From positions 3,224,001 to 3,288,000 of the forward strand of contig NZ_CP114036.1 in the NCBI RefSeq assembly GCF_026898115.1: a stretch of DNA of 64,000 nucleotides, read 5' to 3'. A program made the translations under genes and the position numbers. This document shows, one piece after another, positions 55,641 through 63,832 of the stretch. This DNA is from Streptomyces sp. S465. GTDB lineage: Bacteria > Actinomycetota > Actinomycetes > Streptomycetales > Streptomycetaceae. Position 1 is the stretch's first letter; each line of letters opens with the position of its first letter. The notes below the pieces were generated by a model. It saw nothing but the letters and a program-made list of their open reading frames with translations. It was not told the origin of the DNA and made no database searches.

Positions 55641-55681
55641 CGGTAAGGCTCCCGCCCCGGCACGGAACGGGAGCCTTACCG
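55641..55681. terminator. Bidirectional terminator between mscS and the S53 peptidase gene
   Basis: A perfect 14-base-pair stem, CGGTAAGGCTCCCG (55641-55654) with 55668-55681, has a 13-base loop, between convergent genes. Confidence 0.88.
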
Positions 55682-55706
55682 GCATCGCCTTGACGGCAGC
55701 GTCGGC

Positions 55707-57692
55707 TCAACGGCGGTGGTGTCCGCCGAACGAGGCGAGGTAGCCGGCCGCGGGGGTGCCCACACCGGTCACGTCGTCGTAGCCCACGACCGCGTGCAGC
55801 GAGCTGTCCCGGCCGAGGCTGCGCAGCGAGGTCACCAGCCCCTCGGAGTCGTCCTGGCCGTTGACGTAGTCGACCCGGACCACGCCCAGCGCGACACCGG
55901 CGCCCAGCGGGTGGTCGGTCACATCGTGGTACGAGGCGGTGCCGTACCGGTCGTACAGCGCCGGGTTGGCGAAGCCGATCGGCTGTCCGCCGCGCGCCTG
56001 CTGGGCGAGCGCCTGGACACCGGCGATCACGGGCGCGGCCAGCGAGGTGCCGCCGATGCGGTACTCGCCGTACTGGAGCGATCCGTCCGGGAAGGTCTGC
56101 GTCTGCCCCACCAGGAAGCCGGTGTTGGGGTCGGCCACGGCCGCGATGTCCGGGGTCACCCGCTGCTTGGTGGAGCCGCCGCCCGCGAGGGCGAGCGAGT
56201 CCGGCACCACACCGCGCTGGTAGAAGGGCTGGGCGACGGTCTTGCTGGTGCCGCCGCCGGCGCCCGAGGTGTAGGCGCCGGGCAGTGCGTCCCAGCTGGT
56301 GCCGTCGGCCGTGAGGGTGGCCTTGGTGGTGCCCCAGCCGGTCTCCCACTGGTACGTGTCGCCCTTGCCGACCGCCAGGGAGGTGCCGCCGACCGCCGTC
56401 ACCCACGCCGAGTTGGCCGGGGTGTCGACCTGCTTGACACCGGTGGCGGCCACGTTGTCGCCGTTGTCACCGGAGGAGAAGTAGAAGCCGATGCCCTCGA
56501 CCGCGCCCTGCTGGAAGATCTGGTCGAAGGCGGCGGCCACGTCCGGTGTCTCATTGGCCTCCACGTCGCCCCAGGAGTTGGAGACGATGTCGGCCAGCCG
56601 GTTGTCGACGACCTTGGCGAGCGCGTCGATCAGGTCGTTGTCGGTGCAGGACGCCCCGCCGACGTAGACGATGTCCGCCGCGGGCGCGACCGCGTGCACG
56701 GCCTCGACGTCGAGGGTCTCCTCGCCGTACCAGCCGCCCGCGTCGCACTCCTCGGTGTACCGGTAGTCGGCGGGCAGCACCTGCGTCAACTGGCCCTTGG
56801 CGTAGGCCGGGTCGCCGTTGCGGCGAGCGTATCGCGCGGCGTCGGCGGCTATCGTCGGCGAGGCGAAGGCGTCGGTGATGGCGACGGTGACGCCCTTACC
56901 GGTGTCACCGCGCTTGGCGCCGTAGGCGGCGCGCAGCTGCTTGCCGGTGTACCCCTTGACCGCGTACGGCTGCTTGGCGCCGTAGGCCGAGGGCAGGCTC
57001 CGGTCGGTCCGGGAGCCGTAGTAGCTCGAGAACGGTCCGGCGTTCTCGAAGACCGGCCCGGGTGGCGGGAGGGTCTCGTCGTGCTTGGCCTTCTTGGGCG
57101 CGTTGTCCAGACCGACGACGGTCAGCACGGCGCCGTCGAGCGAGGCGGGCACGGTGGCCGCCTTCGACGGCGCCCGGTAGACCTTGCCGCCCTTGGTGTA
57201 GTTGTGCAGCTGGGTGCCGAACGCCTGCTCGGCGGCCGCGACGTCACCGGTGACGGACAGATAGTGCTCATTGCCGCCGGTGACATCGAGCCCGGAGTCC
57301 TCCAACCAAGCGGTCACGGCGTCCTTCTGTTGCCGTGTCGGCCCGAAACGTGCCTGTGTCTGCCGGGCCGACAGGTACCTGCCGTAGTCCGGCGAGGAGG
57401 GGTCGGACACCGCCTTCGCGTACTCGGCCAGCCCCTTGGCGTCCCGTCCGGCGAGATAGACGCGCGCGGTGACCTTATGGTCGTCGTCGGTCGCGCCGCG
57501 GTCCGAACCCGCCGTCGCCCAGGCGGGCTTGGTGCCGCTCAGGGTGTCACGGCCGTGCGGTGCGGAGTCGGCCTGCGCCGCGGGTACGCCCAGTGCCAGC
57601 GCACCGGCCGCCAACGGCAGCACCGCCGCCAGCCCCAGGGCCGTGCGCTGTCTGGAACGGGCCGTGCGCTGTCTGGAAGCGAAAGATCTCAC
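55707..57692 (-). CDS. Secreted S53 (sedolisin/kumamolisin-type) serine-carboxyl peptidase
   Basis: A 661-residue extracellular protease. A signal peptide (n-region with SRQRTARSRQRTAL, then LAAVLPLAAGALALGVPAAQA) is followed by a pro-kumamolisin activation domain (about 60-210) and the catalytic domain. The Glu/Asp pair is in GEETLDVEAVH, the oxyanion Asp region in SNSWGDVE, and the nucleophile Ser in GGTSLAAPVIAG. The C terminus (DDVTGVGTPAAGYLASF) supplies the calcium site. Sedolisins work at acid pH. GTG 57692 is chosen for the GGGGG upstream. A 21-base tandem duplication lies in the signal peptide region. Confidence 0.93.
   Translation of the reverse strand: MRSFASRQRTARSRQRTALGLAAVLPLAAGALALGVPAAQADSAPHGRDTLSGTKPAWATAGSDRGATDDDHKVTARVYLAGRDAKGLAEYAKAVSDPSSPDYGRYLSARQTQARFGPTRQQKDAVTAWLEDSGLDVTGGNEHYLSVTGDVAAAEQAFGTQLHNYTKGGKVYRAPSKAATVPASLDGAVLTVVGLDNAPKKAKHDETLPPPGPVFENAGPFSSYYGSRTDRSLPSAYGAKQPYAVKGYTGKQLRAAYGAKRGDTGKGVTVAITDAFASPTIAADAARYARRNGDPAYAKGQLTQVLPADYRYTEECDAGGWYGEETLDVEAVHAVAPAADIVYVGGASCTDNDLIDALAKVVDNRLADIVSNSWGDVEANETPDVAAAFDQIFQQGAVEGIGFYFSSGDNGDNVAATGVKQVDTPANSAWVTAVGGTSLAVGKGDTYQWETGWGTTKATLTADGTSWDALPGAYTSGAGGGTSKTVAQPFYQRGVVPDSLALAGGGSTKQRVTPDIAAVADPNTGFLVGQTQTFPDGSLQYGEYRIGGTSLAAPVIAGVQALAQQARGGQPIGFANPALYDRYGTASYHDVTDHPLGAGVALGVVRVDYVNGQDDSEGLVTSLRSLGRDSSLHAVVGYDDVTGVGTPAAGYLASFGGHHRR
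57640..57681. repeat. 21-base tandem duplication in the S53 signal peptide
   Basis: Two adjacent 21-base units beginning GGGCCGTGCGC differ only at the end. They encode SRQRTAR and SRQRTAL in frame, doubling the positively charged n-region. Boundaries are within a few bases. Confidence 0.8.
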
Positions 57693-57750
57693 CAAACCCC
57701 CTGCGATACGAGTGGTCGCATTCCGGCGGGCGCCGGCAGCCACCGCCACG

Positions 57751-57781
57751 GACGATCACGGCCACTGACGATCACAGCCAC
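57751..57781. repeat. 15-base direct repeat near the S53 peptidase promoter
   Basis: GACGATCACGGCCAC (57751-57765) and GACGATCACAGCCAC (57767-57781) are separated by one base, about 60 bases upstream of the peptidase start codon. Confidence 0.75.
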
Positions 57782-57957
57782 CCCACCGGAGGCCACTCTT
57801 GCGGTGACTTGTCCATGTCAGTTCCATGCGAGACCCATCTCTTCGCCAAGAACCCGCCAAGGAAAGCCCACCCGAGGCCCACCCGAAGAACCCAGCCGGA
57901 GCCCGCCATGACCCATTGACGCCACCCCGGTCCGCCCCCTAGCTTGCTGTCCATCAA

Positions 57958-57972
57958 TAGGAAACTTTCCTA
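57958..57972 (+). promoter_or_regulatory. CsnR-type operator palindrome
   Basis: TAGGAAACTTTCCTA is a perfect inverted repeat with a one-base centre, 38 bases before the csnR start. In S. lividans and S. coelicolor the ROK repressor CsnR binds an AAA/TTT-centred palindrome before this operon. The exact published consensus is from memory, so the match is to the type of site. Confidence 0.75.
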
Positions 57973-58010
57973 ACAGAGTTCTCCACGACCTGAGGGACGG
58001 GGGCAGCACC

Positions 58011-59246
58011 ATGGCCGCACCACCCGGCAGCAGTACTCAGGGCGGCACGCCCGGGACCCCCCGCGTCCTCCGCGCCATGAACGACCGCGCGGCACTGGAG
58101 CTGCTGGCCGCGCACGGGCCGCTCACCCGGACCCGGCTCGGCGAGCTGACCGGACTGTCCAAGCCCACCGCCTCCCAGCTGCTGACCCGCCTGGAGACCG
58201 TCGGCCTGGTCCGTACGACCGGAAACGTCACCGGACGGCCGGGGCCCAACGCGCAGCTGTACGAGATCGATCCGGCCGCCGCCCATGTGGCCGCGCTCGC
58301 CGTGGACCAGGAGGGCATCACCGCCGCCGTCGCGGACATCACCGGCCAGGTGGCCGGCGAACACCGGGTGACGGCCCCGGCCACCGACGAGAGCGTGACC
58401 CACCGGACCGGCGAGCTGGTCGCCGAGGCGGTGGACGGGGCGCTGACCGCCGCCGGGCTCGGCCGGGACGATCTGCACACCACCGTGATCGGCACCCCCG
58501 GTGCGCTCGACCCGCGCACCGGGACGCTGCGCTACGCCCCGCATCTGCCCGGCTGGCAGTCCCGCACCCTGCGGGACGAGCTGGCCGAGGTGCTGCATAC
58601 CCCGATCGTCATCGAGAACGACGTCAACCTCGCCGCCGTCGCCGAACAACACCACGGCACCGCCCAGGACTTCGACGACTTCGCCCTGGTCTGGGCCGAC
58701 GAGGGGGTCGGCGCGGCCATCGTGCTCGGCGGCACCCTGCTGCGCGGCGCCACCGGCGGGGCCGGGGAGATCGGCTATATGCCATTGCCGGGCGCGCCGC
58801 TGGCACGGGGCGGACCGGACGCCGCCGCCCGGCCGGACGGGGGCGGCGGGTTCCAGAAGCTGGTCGGCTCCCCCGCCGTCGTCGAACTGGCCCGCGACCA
58901 CGGGATCGACGCCCCCACGGCCACCAAGGCGCTCGCCGCCGCGCGGCGCACCCCCGGCGCGGGCGACGAGGTGCTGACCGAGCTGGCCCGCCGGCTGGCC
59001 ACCGGACTGGCCTCCGTCGTCGCCGTGGTCGACCCGGAGCTGGTCGTCCTTTCGGGTGAGGTCGCCCAGGCCGGCGGGGAGCGGCTGCGCGAACTGGTCG
59101 AGGCCGAGATGACCGGTCTCGCACTGCCCCGCCCGCAGTTGCGGATCAGTGAGATCGAGGGGAATCCGATTCTCACCGGGGCGCTGCGGACGGCGGTCGC
59201 CGATGCCCGCCGGACCGTTTTCGACACCGCCCGATTCGACGCCTGA
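58011..59246 (+). CDS. csnR: ROK-family transcriptional repressor CsnR
   Basis: A 411-residue regulator: an N-terminal winged helix-turn-helix (about 22-80, GPLTRTRLGELTGLSKPTASQLL) and a ROK sugar-kinase-like domain (about 85-400). It lacks the CxCGxxGC zinc motif and shows GYMPLPGAPLARGG in that place, consistent with non-enzymatic regulators of this subgroup. The name follows from its position at the head of csnEFGHK and the palindrome upstream. CsnR represses chitosan-oligosaccharide uptake and chitosanase genes and is released by chitosan-derived oligosaccharides; this is known for relatives, not shown here. ATG 58011 has GAGGGACGGGGG upstream. Confidence 0.88.
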   Translation: MAAPPGSSTQGGTPGTPRVLRAMNDRAALELLAAHGPLTRTRLGELTGLSKPTASQLLTRLETVGLVRTTGNVTGRPGPNAQLYEIDPAAAHVAALAVDQEGITAAVADITGQVAGEHRVTAPATDESVTHRTGELVAEAVDGALTAAGLGRDDLHTTVIGTPGALDPRTGTLRYAPHLPGWQSRTLRDELAEVLHTPIVIENDVNLAAVAEQHHGTAQDFDDFALVWADEGVGAAIVLGGTLLRGATGGAGEIGYMPLPGAPLARGGPDAAARPDGGGGFQKLVGSPAVVELARDHGIDAPTATKALAAARRTPGAGDEVLTELARRLATGLASVVAVVDPELVVLSGEVAQAGGERLRELVEAEMTGLALPRPQLRISEIEGNPILTGALRTAVADARRTVFDTARFDA

Positions 59247-59346
59247 TACGACGCCTGATCCGGCGGCCGACCAGGTAGAAAGTTCGGCATGTGATTCGCT
59301 GACCGATTCGCCGCGCGGTCGCGTACCGCAGTAAAGGAAGTCCGCC

Positions 59347-60675
59347 ATGCCACGAAAACTGGCCGCTTTCGCCTCGGTGCTGAGCGCCGGCGCCCTCCTC
59401 CTGACGGGCTGTGCACATCCCAGCACCGGCAGCGCCGAGGACGATCCGACCAAACCCGTCACGCTGAAGTTCTGGCACGGCTGGTCGGAGAAGAACGAGG
59501 TCAAGGCGATCGATGCGAGTATCGCCCGGTTCGAGAAGCTCCACCCCAACATCAAGGTGAAGGCCACCGGAAACGTCACCGACGCCACCGTGAATCAGGC
59601 GCTGCGGGCCGGCGGGGGCGACGCCCCCGACGTCGTCTCCTCCTTCACCACCAACAATGTGGGGCAGTACTGCTCCTCCGGGATGTGGGTGGATCTCGAT
59701 CCGTTCATGCGGAAGACCGGGCTGGACAAGACCGCGGTCTTCCCGAAAACGCTGCTGGACTACACCAGCTACCAGGGCGACCAGTGCGCCCTCCCGCTGC
59801 TCGCCGACGCGTACGGCATGTACTACAACAAGGACGCCTTCGAGGAAGCGGGCATCACCCGGCCGCCCCGCACCATGTCGGAGCTCAAGCGTGACGCCGC
59901 CAAGCTGACCAAGCGCACCGTGAACGGCGGCTATCAGCGGGTCGGCTTCATGCCCAATTTCCGGCTCTACCAGAACAGCCCGGACCGCTTCTTCGCCCAG
60001 TGGGGTCCGGACTACTTCGACGAGGACGGCAAGGCGCGGCTGGCGAAGGAGAAGGCGACCGAGGAGTTCTACGCCACCACCCGGGAACTGATCCGGCGCC
60101 AGGGCGGCTACGGCCCGCTGGAGACGTTCCGCACCTCCTTCGGTGATGAGATGTCGTCCCAGAACGCCTTTCTCACCGGAAAGCTCGCCATGCATCTGGA
60201 CGGGGAATGGCGCGGGCTCTTCATGAAGGGTGCCGATTTCCGGTGGGGCACCGCACCGCTGCCCGTGCCCGACGACCAGCCCGAGACCTACGGCCGGGGC
60301 TATCTCACCGGTACGGTGATCGGCATCGCGCACAGCAGTACCCACCAGAACGCCGCCTGGGAACTGGTGAAGTTCCTGACCGCCGACACCGATCAGGTGG
60401 TCGCCTTCGCCAACGCCATTCACAATGTGCCGTCCACCAAAGCGGCGCTCACCTCCCCGAAGCTGGACGCGGATCCCACCTTCCGGGCCTTCCTCGATAT
60501 CGCGCAGAACCCCCACAGCACCGCCATGCCGCCCTCCATCAACGGCGGTCAGTACGTGTCCTCGCTCCAGGACTTCTCCTACGACGTCGAGGCGGGCAAG
60601 GTGCACGACCTGGACGCGGGGCTACGCACACTGGATGCCGAGATCGACGCCGACAATCTCCAGGCACAGAACTGA
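59347..60675 (+). CDS. csnE: ABC-transporter sugar-binding lipoprotein CsnE
   Basis: A 442-residue solute-binding lipoprotein. A signal peptide with lipobox LLTGC (Cys near residue 22) is followed by a family 1 extracellular solute-binding domain (TLKFWHGWSEKNEVKAIDAS, FPKTLLDYTSYQGDQCALPLL, YYNKDAFEEAG). It would capture chitosan-derived glucosamine oligosaccharides for CsnF/CsnG. AAAGGAAG precedes the ATG. The gene lies 100 bases after csnR, where a GTAGAAAGTTCGGC sequence resembles half of the csnR palindrome. No ATPase gene is in the unit; the multi-operon ATPase MsiK is the likely partner, as for related transporters. Confidence 0.88.
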   Translation: MPRKLAAFASVLSAGALLLTGCAHPSTGSAEDDPTKPVTLKFWHGWSEKNEVKAIDASIARFEKLHPNIKVKATGNVTDATVNQALRAGGGDAPDVVSSFTTNNVGQYCSSGMWVDLDPFMRKTGLDKTAVFPKTLLDYTSYQGDQCALPLLADAYGMYYNKDAFEEAGITRPPRTMSELKRDAAKLTKRTVNGGYQRVGFMPNFRLYQNSPDRFFAQWGPDYFDEDGKARLAKEKATEEFYATTRELIRRQGGYGPLETFRTSFGDEMSSQNAFLTGKLAMHLDGEWRGLFMKGADFRWGTAPLPVPDDQPETYGRGYLTGTVIGIAHSSTHQNAAWELVKFLTADTDQVVAFANAIHNVPSTKAALTSPKLDADPTFRAFLDIAQNPHSTAMPPSINGGQYVSSLQDFSYDVEAGKVHDLDAGLRTLDAEIDADNLQAQN

Positions 60676-60686
60676 CGGAGTGCGAT

Positions 60687-61640
60687 ATGGCCACCCTGAC
60701 GAACTCCACCGCCCTGCGTCGCAAGGCACGCCGTGAGCGGCTGCGCACCCTCGGCTTTCTCTCCCCCTGGCTGGTGGGCTTCAGCGTCTTCTTCGGCTAT
60801 CCGCTGATCGCCACCGTCTACTTCTCCTTCATGCACTACAACCAGATCGAGGCTCCGACCTTCGTGGGGCTGCGCAACTGGCGGTATGTGCTGGAGCAGA
60901 TGCCGCTGTTCGGACCGGCGCTGTGCAACACCCTCTGGCTGGTCGTGGTGATGGTCGCGCTGCGGGTCGTCTTCGGCCTGGGCATCGGGCTGCTGGTCAC
61001 CAGGATCAAATCCGGGGTGGGGTTCTTCCGTACCGCCTTCTATCTGCCGTATCTCGCCCCTCCGGTGGCGGCCACCGTCGCTTTCGTCTTTCTGCTCAAC
61101 CCCGGCACCGGCCCGGTGAACGACATCCTCGGGAAAGTCGGGATCGACGCGCCGAACTGGTTCAACGACCCGGCCTGGGCCAAGCCCTCCCTCGTGCTGC
61201 TCTCCCTGTGGGGCATCGGCGATCTCATGGTCATCTTCATGGCCGCCCTGCTGGACGTGCCCAGGGACCAGTACGAGGCGGCCGAACTCGACGGCGCCGG
61301 GGCGTTCCATAAGTTCCGCTATGTGACCTGGCCGTCGATCACCCCGATCGTGATGTTCGCCGTCGTGACGGGTGTCGTGCAGACCATGCAGTACTACACC
61401 CAGGCACTGGTCGCCGGAAAGCTCGCCTCGGGGGTCAGCATCGGACCCGGAACGGTCATTCAGCCCGGCTATCCCGACCATTCCACGCTCACCGTGCCGC
61501 AGCTCGTCTATTCGCTCGGCTTTCAGAACTTCAACACCGGAGCCGCCTGTGTGCTCTCACTTGTGCTGTTCGCGATCGCGATGGCCGTGACGGCGCTGCT
61601 GATGCGCAGACGAGCCGGACTGCTGTCGGCCGAGGACTGA
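60687..61640 (+). CDS. csnF: ABC-transporter permease CsnF
   Basis: A 317-residue sugar ABC permease with six helices. The inner-membrane EAA motif, EAAELDGAGAFHKFRYVTWP, binds the ATPase. It starts 11 bases after csnE (ATG 60687 with GGAG upstream), consistent with one transcript. A 12-base unit, GCCGAGGACTGA, is duplicated in tandem at its stop (61629-61640 and 61641-61652). Confidence 0.9.
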   Translation: MATLTNSTALRRKARRERLRTLGFLSPWLVGFSVFFGYPLIATVYFSFMHYNQIEAPTFVGLRNWRYVLEQMPLFGPALCNTLWLVVVMVALRVVFGLGIGLLVTRIKSGVGFFRTAFYLPYLAPPVAATVAFVFLLNPGTGPVNDILGKVGIDAPNWFNDPAWAKPSLVLLSLWGIGDLMVIFMAALLDVPRDQYEAAELDGAGAFHKFRYVTWPSITPIVMFAVVTGVVQTMQYYTQALVAGKLASGVSIGPGTVIQPGYPDHSTLTVPQLVYSLGFQNFNTGAACVLSLVLFAIAMAVTALLMRRRAGLLSAED

Positions 61641-61652
61641 GCCGAGGACTGA
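61629..61652. repeat. 12-base tandem duplication at the csnF stop
   Basis: GCCGAGGACTGA is present twice in a row; the first copy contains the csnF stop codon and the second lies in the csnF-csnG gap. Confidence 0.85.
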
Positions 61653-61667
61653 GAGGACCGATCCGCC

Positions 61668-62573
61668 ATGACCGCCACCACCGCCCTCTCGGCGCCCTCC
61701 GCGCCCGTGCGCCCCGCCGCGGGACGCTCCCCCGCCCCCGCCGCCCGCCGTCGCGCCGTGCTGCGCTGGATCGCCGTGCACGCGGTCGCCGTCGCCGCCG
61801 CGCTCTTCTTCGTCCTGCCCTTCGTCTTCGTCTTCCTGACCTCGGTGATGAGCGACGACCAGGCGATGAGCGGCACTCTGTGGCCCACCGAATGGCACTG
61901 GTCGAATTACGCCGAGGTCTTCACCACTCCGGGCTTTCTGGACTGGTGGCGCAATTCGCTGATGTACGCCGGGCTCGGCACCCTCTTCACGGTCTGCTCC
62001 TCCGTTCCGGTGGCCTACGCCCTCGCCAAATTCCGCTTCCGCGGCCGCCGCACCGCCATGATGCTGGTCATCTCCACGATGATGCTGCCGCCACAGGTCA
62101 TCGTGATTCCGATGTATCTGGTCTGGGCCCAGCAGCTGCATCTGTCGGGTTCGCTGTGGCCGCTGATCATCCCGATGGCGTTCGGCGACGCGTACTCCAT
62201 CTTTCTGCTGCGCCAGTTCCTGCTGACGATTCCCCGGGAGTACCTGGAATCGGCGAAGGTCGACGGCTGCGGTGAGGTCGGCACGCTGCTGCGCATCGTC
62301 GTCCCGATGGCGAAGCCGGGAATCGCGGCCGTCGCGCTCTTCCAGTTCTTCTACTGCTGGAACGACTATTTCGGCCCGCAGATCTACGCCGCGCAGAATC
62401 CGGGGGCCTGGACGCTCAGTTACGGCCTGGAGAGCTTCAAGAGCGCGCACAGCGTCAACTGGAATCTGACGATGGCCGCGACCCTGCTCGTCATGGCCCC
62501 CGTGATCATCGTCTTCTTCTTCGCTCAGAAAGCCTTCGTCGAAGGCGTCACACTGACAGGAGTCAAGGGTTGA
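61668..62573 (+). CDS. csnG: ABC-transporter permease CsnG
   Basis: A 301-residue sugar ABC permease. The Pro/Ala-rich N terminus (about 1-30) is followed by six helices and the EAA-type motif ESAKVDGCGEVGTLLRIVVP. It forms a heterodimer with CsnF. It starts 27 bases after csnF and its stop overlaps the csnH start by four bases. Confidence 0.9.
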   Translation: MTATTALSAPSAPVRPAAGRSPAPAARRRAVLRWIAVHAVAVAAALFFVLPFVFVFLTSVMSDDQAMSGTLWPTEWHWSNYAEVFTTPGFLDWWRNSLMYAGLGTLFTVCSSVPVAYALAKFRFRGRRTAMMLVISTMMLPPQVIVIPMYLVWAQQLHLSGSLWPLIIPMAFGDAYSIFLLRQFLLTIPREYLESAKVDGCGEVGTLLRIVVPMAKPGIAAVALFQFFYCWNDYFGPQIYAAQNPGAWTLSYGLESFKSAHSVNWNLTMAATLLVMAPVIIVFFFAQKAFVEGVTLTGVKG

Positions 62574-63832
62574 AGCTCGCAGTCGTGGGGGGCGGATCCA
62601 CCTACACCCCCGAACTCATCGACGGATTCGCCCGGTTGCGGGACGCGCTCCCCCTGGAGGAACTCGTCCTCATCGACCCGGCCGCGGACCGGCTGGAGCT
62701 GGTCGGCGGACTGGCACGCCGGATCTTCGCCAAGCAGGGCCATCCGGGCACCATCTCCTGGACCGACGACCTGGACGCGGCCGTGGACGGCGCGGACGCG
62801 GTGCTGCTCCAGCTGCGCGTCGGCGGTCAGGCCGCGCGGAATCAGGACGAGACCTGGCCGCTGGAGTGCGGCTGCGTCGGGCAGGAGACCACCGGCGCGG
62901 GCGGGCTGGCCAAGGCGCTGCGCACCGTTCCGGTCGTGCTGGACATCGCCGAGCGGGTGCGCCGCCGCAACCCCGACGCCTGGATCGTGGACTTCACCAA
63001 CCCGGTCGGCATCGTGACCCGGGCGCTGCTCACGGCCGGGCACCGGGCGGTCGGCCTGTGCAATGTCGCCATCGGCTTCCAGCGGAAGTTCGCCGCGATG
63101 CTGGGCGTGGCCCCCGGCGAGGTGACGCTGGAACACGTCGGCCTCAACCATCTCACCTGGGAGCGATCGGTGCGCATCGGCGGCGCCGACGGCGAGGATG
63201 TGCTGCCCAAGCTGCTCGCGGAGCACGGTGAGGCCATCGCCGAGGATCTGCGGATGCCGCGCACACTGGTGGACCGCCTCGGTGTCGTTCCCTCCTACTA
63301 CCTGCGCTACTACTACCGGCACGACGCGGTGGTGCGGGAGCAGCGCACCAAGCCGTCACGGGCGGCGGAGGTCGCGGCGATCGAGCGGGAGCTGCTGGAG
63401 ATGTACGGCGATCCGGCGCTGGACGAGAAGCCGGAGCTGCTCAGCAGGCGCGGCGGGGCGTTCTACTCGGAGGCGGCGGTGGATCTCACCTCGTCCCTGC
63501 TGCGCGACACCGGGGAGGTGCGGATCGTCAATACGTTCAACCGCGGCACCCTGCCCTTCCTGCCCGACGACGCGGTGATCGAGGTCCCGGCGACCGTCGA
63601 CGCACAGGGCGCGAAGCCACTGCCCGTGCGCCCTCTTGAACCCCTGTTCGCCGGTCTGGTCGCGCATGTCACCGCGTACGAACACCTGGCGCTGGAGGCC
63701 GCGCTGAAGGGCGGCCGGGAGCGGGTCTTCCAGGCGCTGCTGTCCCACCCGCTCATCGGCCAGTTCGATGAGGCCGAGAAGCTGACCGACCACCTCATCG
63801 CGCACAACCGGGAGCATCTGGCGTGGGCCTGA
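62570..63832 (+). CDS. csnH: Family 4 glycosyl hydrolase CsnH
   Basis: A 420-residue GH4 enzyme, which uses NAD and a metal to cleave glycosides or phospho-glycosides through an oxidised intermediate. The NAD fold opens with KLAVVGGGSTYTPEL. Metal-ligand candidates are the Cys in VGLCNVAIG and the His in VGLNHLTW; FTNPVGIVTRAL is also typical. It is named as the glycosidase of the csn operon. The start is TTG 62570 overlapping csnG by four bases with AGGAG upstream. It probably cleaves imported glucosamine oligosaccharides or their phosphates; substrate is inferred from context. Confidence 0.86.
   Translation: MKLAVVGGGSTYTPELIDGFARLRDALPLEELVLIDPAADRLELVGGLARRIFAKQGHPGTISWTDDLDAAVDGADAVLLQLRVGGQAARNQDETWPLECGCVGQETTGAGGLAKALRTVPVVLDIAERVRRRNPDAWIVDFTNPVGIVTRALLTAGHRAVGLCNVAIGFQRKFAAMLGVAPGEVTLEHVGLNHLTWERSVRIGGADGEDVLPKLLAEHGEAIAEDLRMPRTLVDRLGVVPSYYLRYYYRHDAVVREQRTKPSRAAEVAAIERELLEMYGDPALDEKPELLSRRGGAFYSEAAVDLTSSLLRDTGEVRIVNTFNRGTLPFLPDDAVIEVPATVDAQGAKPLPVRPLEPLFAGLVAHVTAYEHLALEAALKGGRERVFQALLSHPLIGQFDEAEKLTDHLIAHNREHLAWA

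Larger units (their letters stand above)
57693..58010. other. Divergent intergenic region of the S53 peptidase and csnR genes
   Basis: These 318 bases hold a 15-base direct repeat (57751-57765 and 57767-57781, one mismatch) near the peptidase start and the 15-base palindrome (57958-57972) near csnR. No gene is seen. Confidence 0.65.

Noticed and set aside
55716..57911. 731-codon plus-strand frame opposite the S53 peptidase
   Set aside because: It is antisense to a gene with signal peptide and catalytic residues; no protein family is recognisable.
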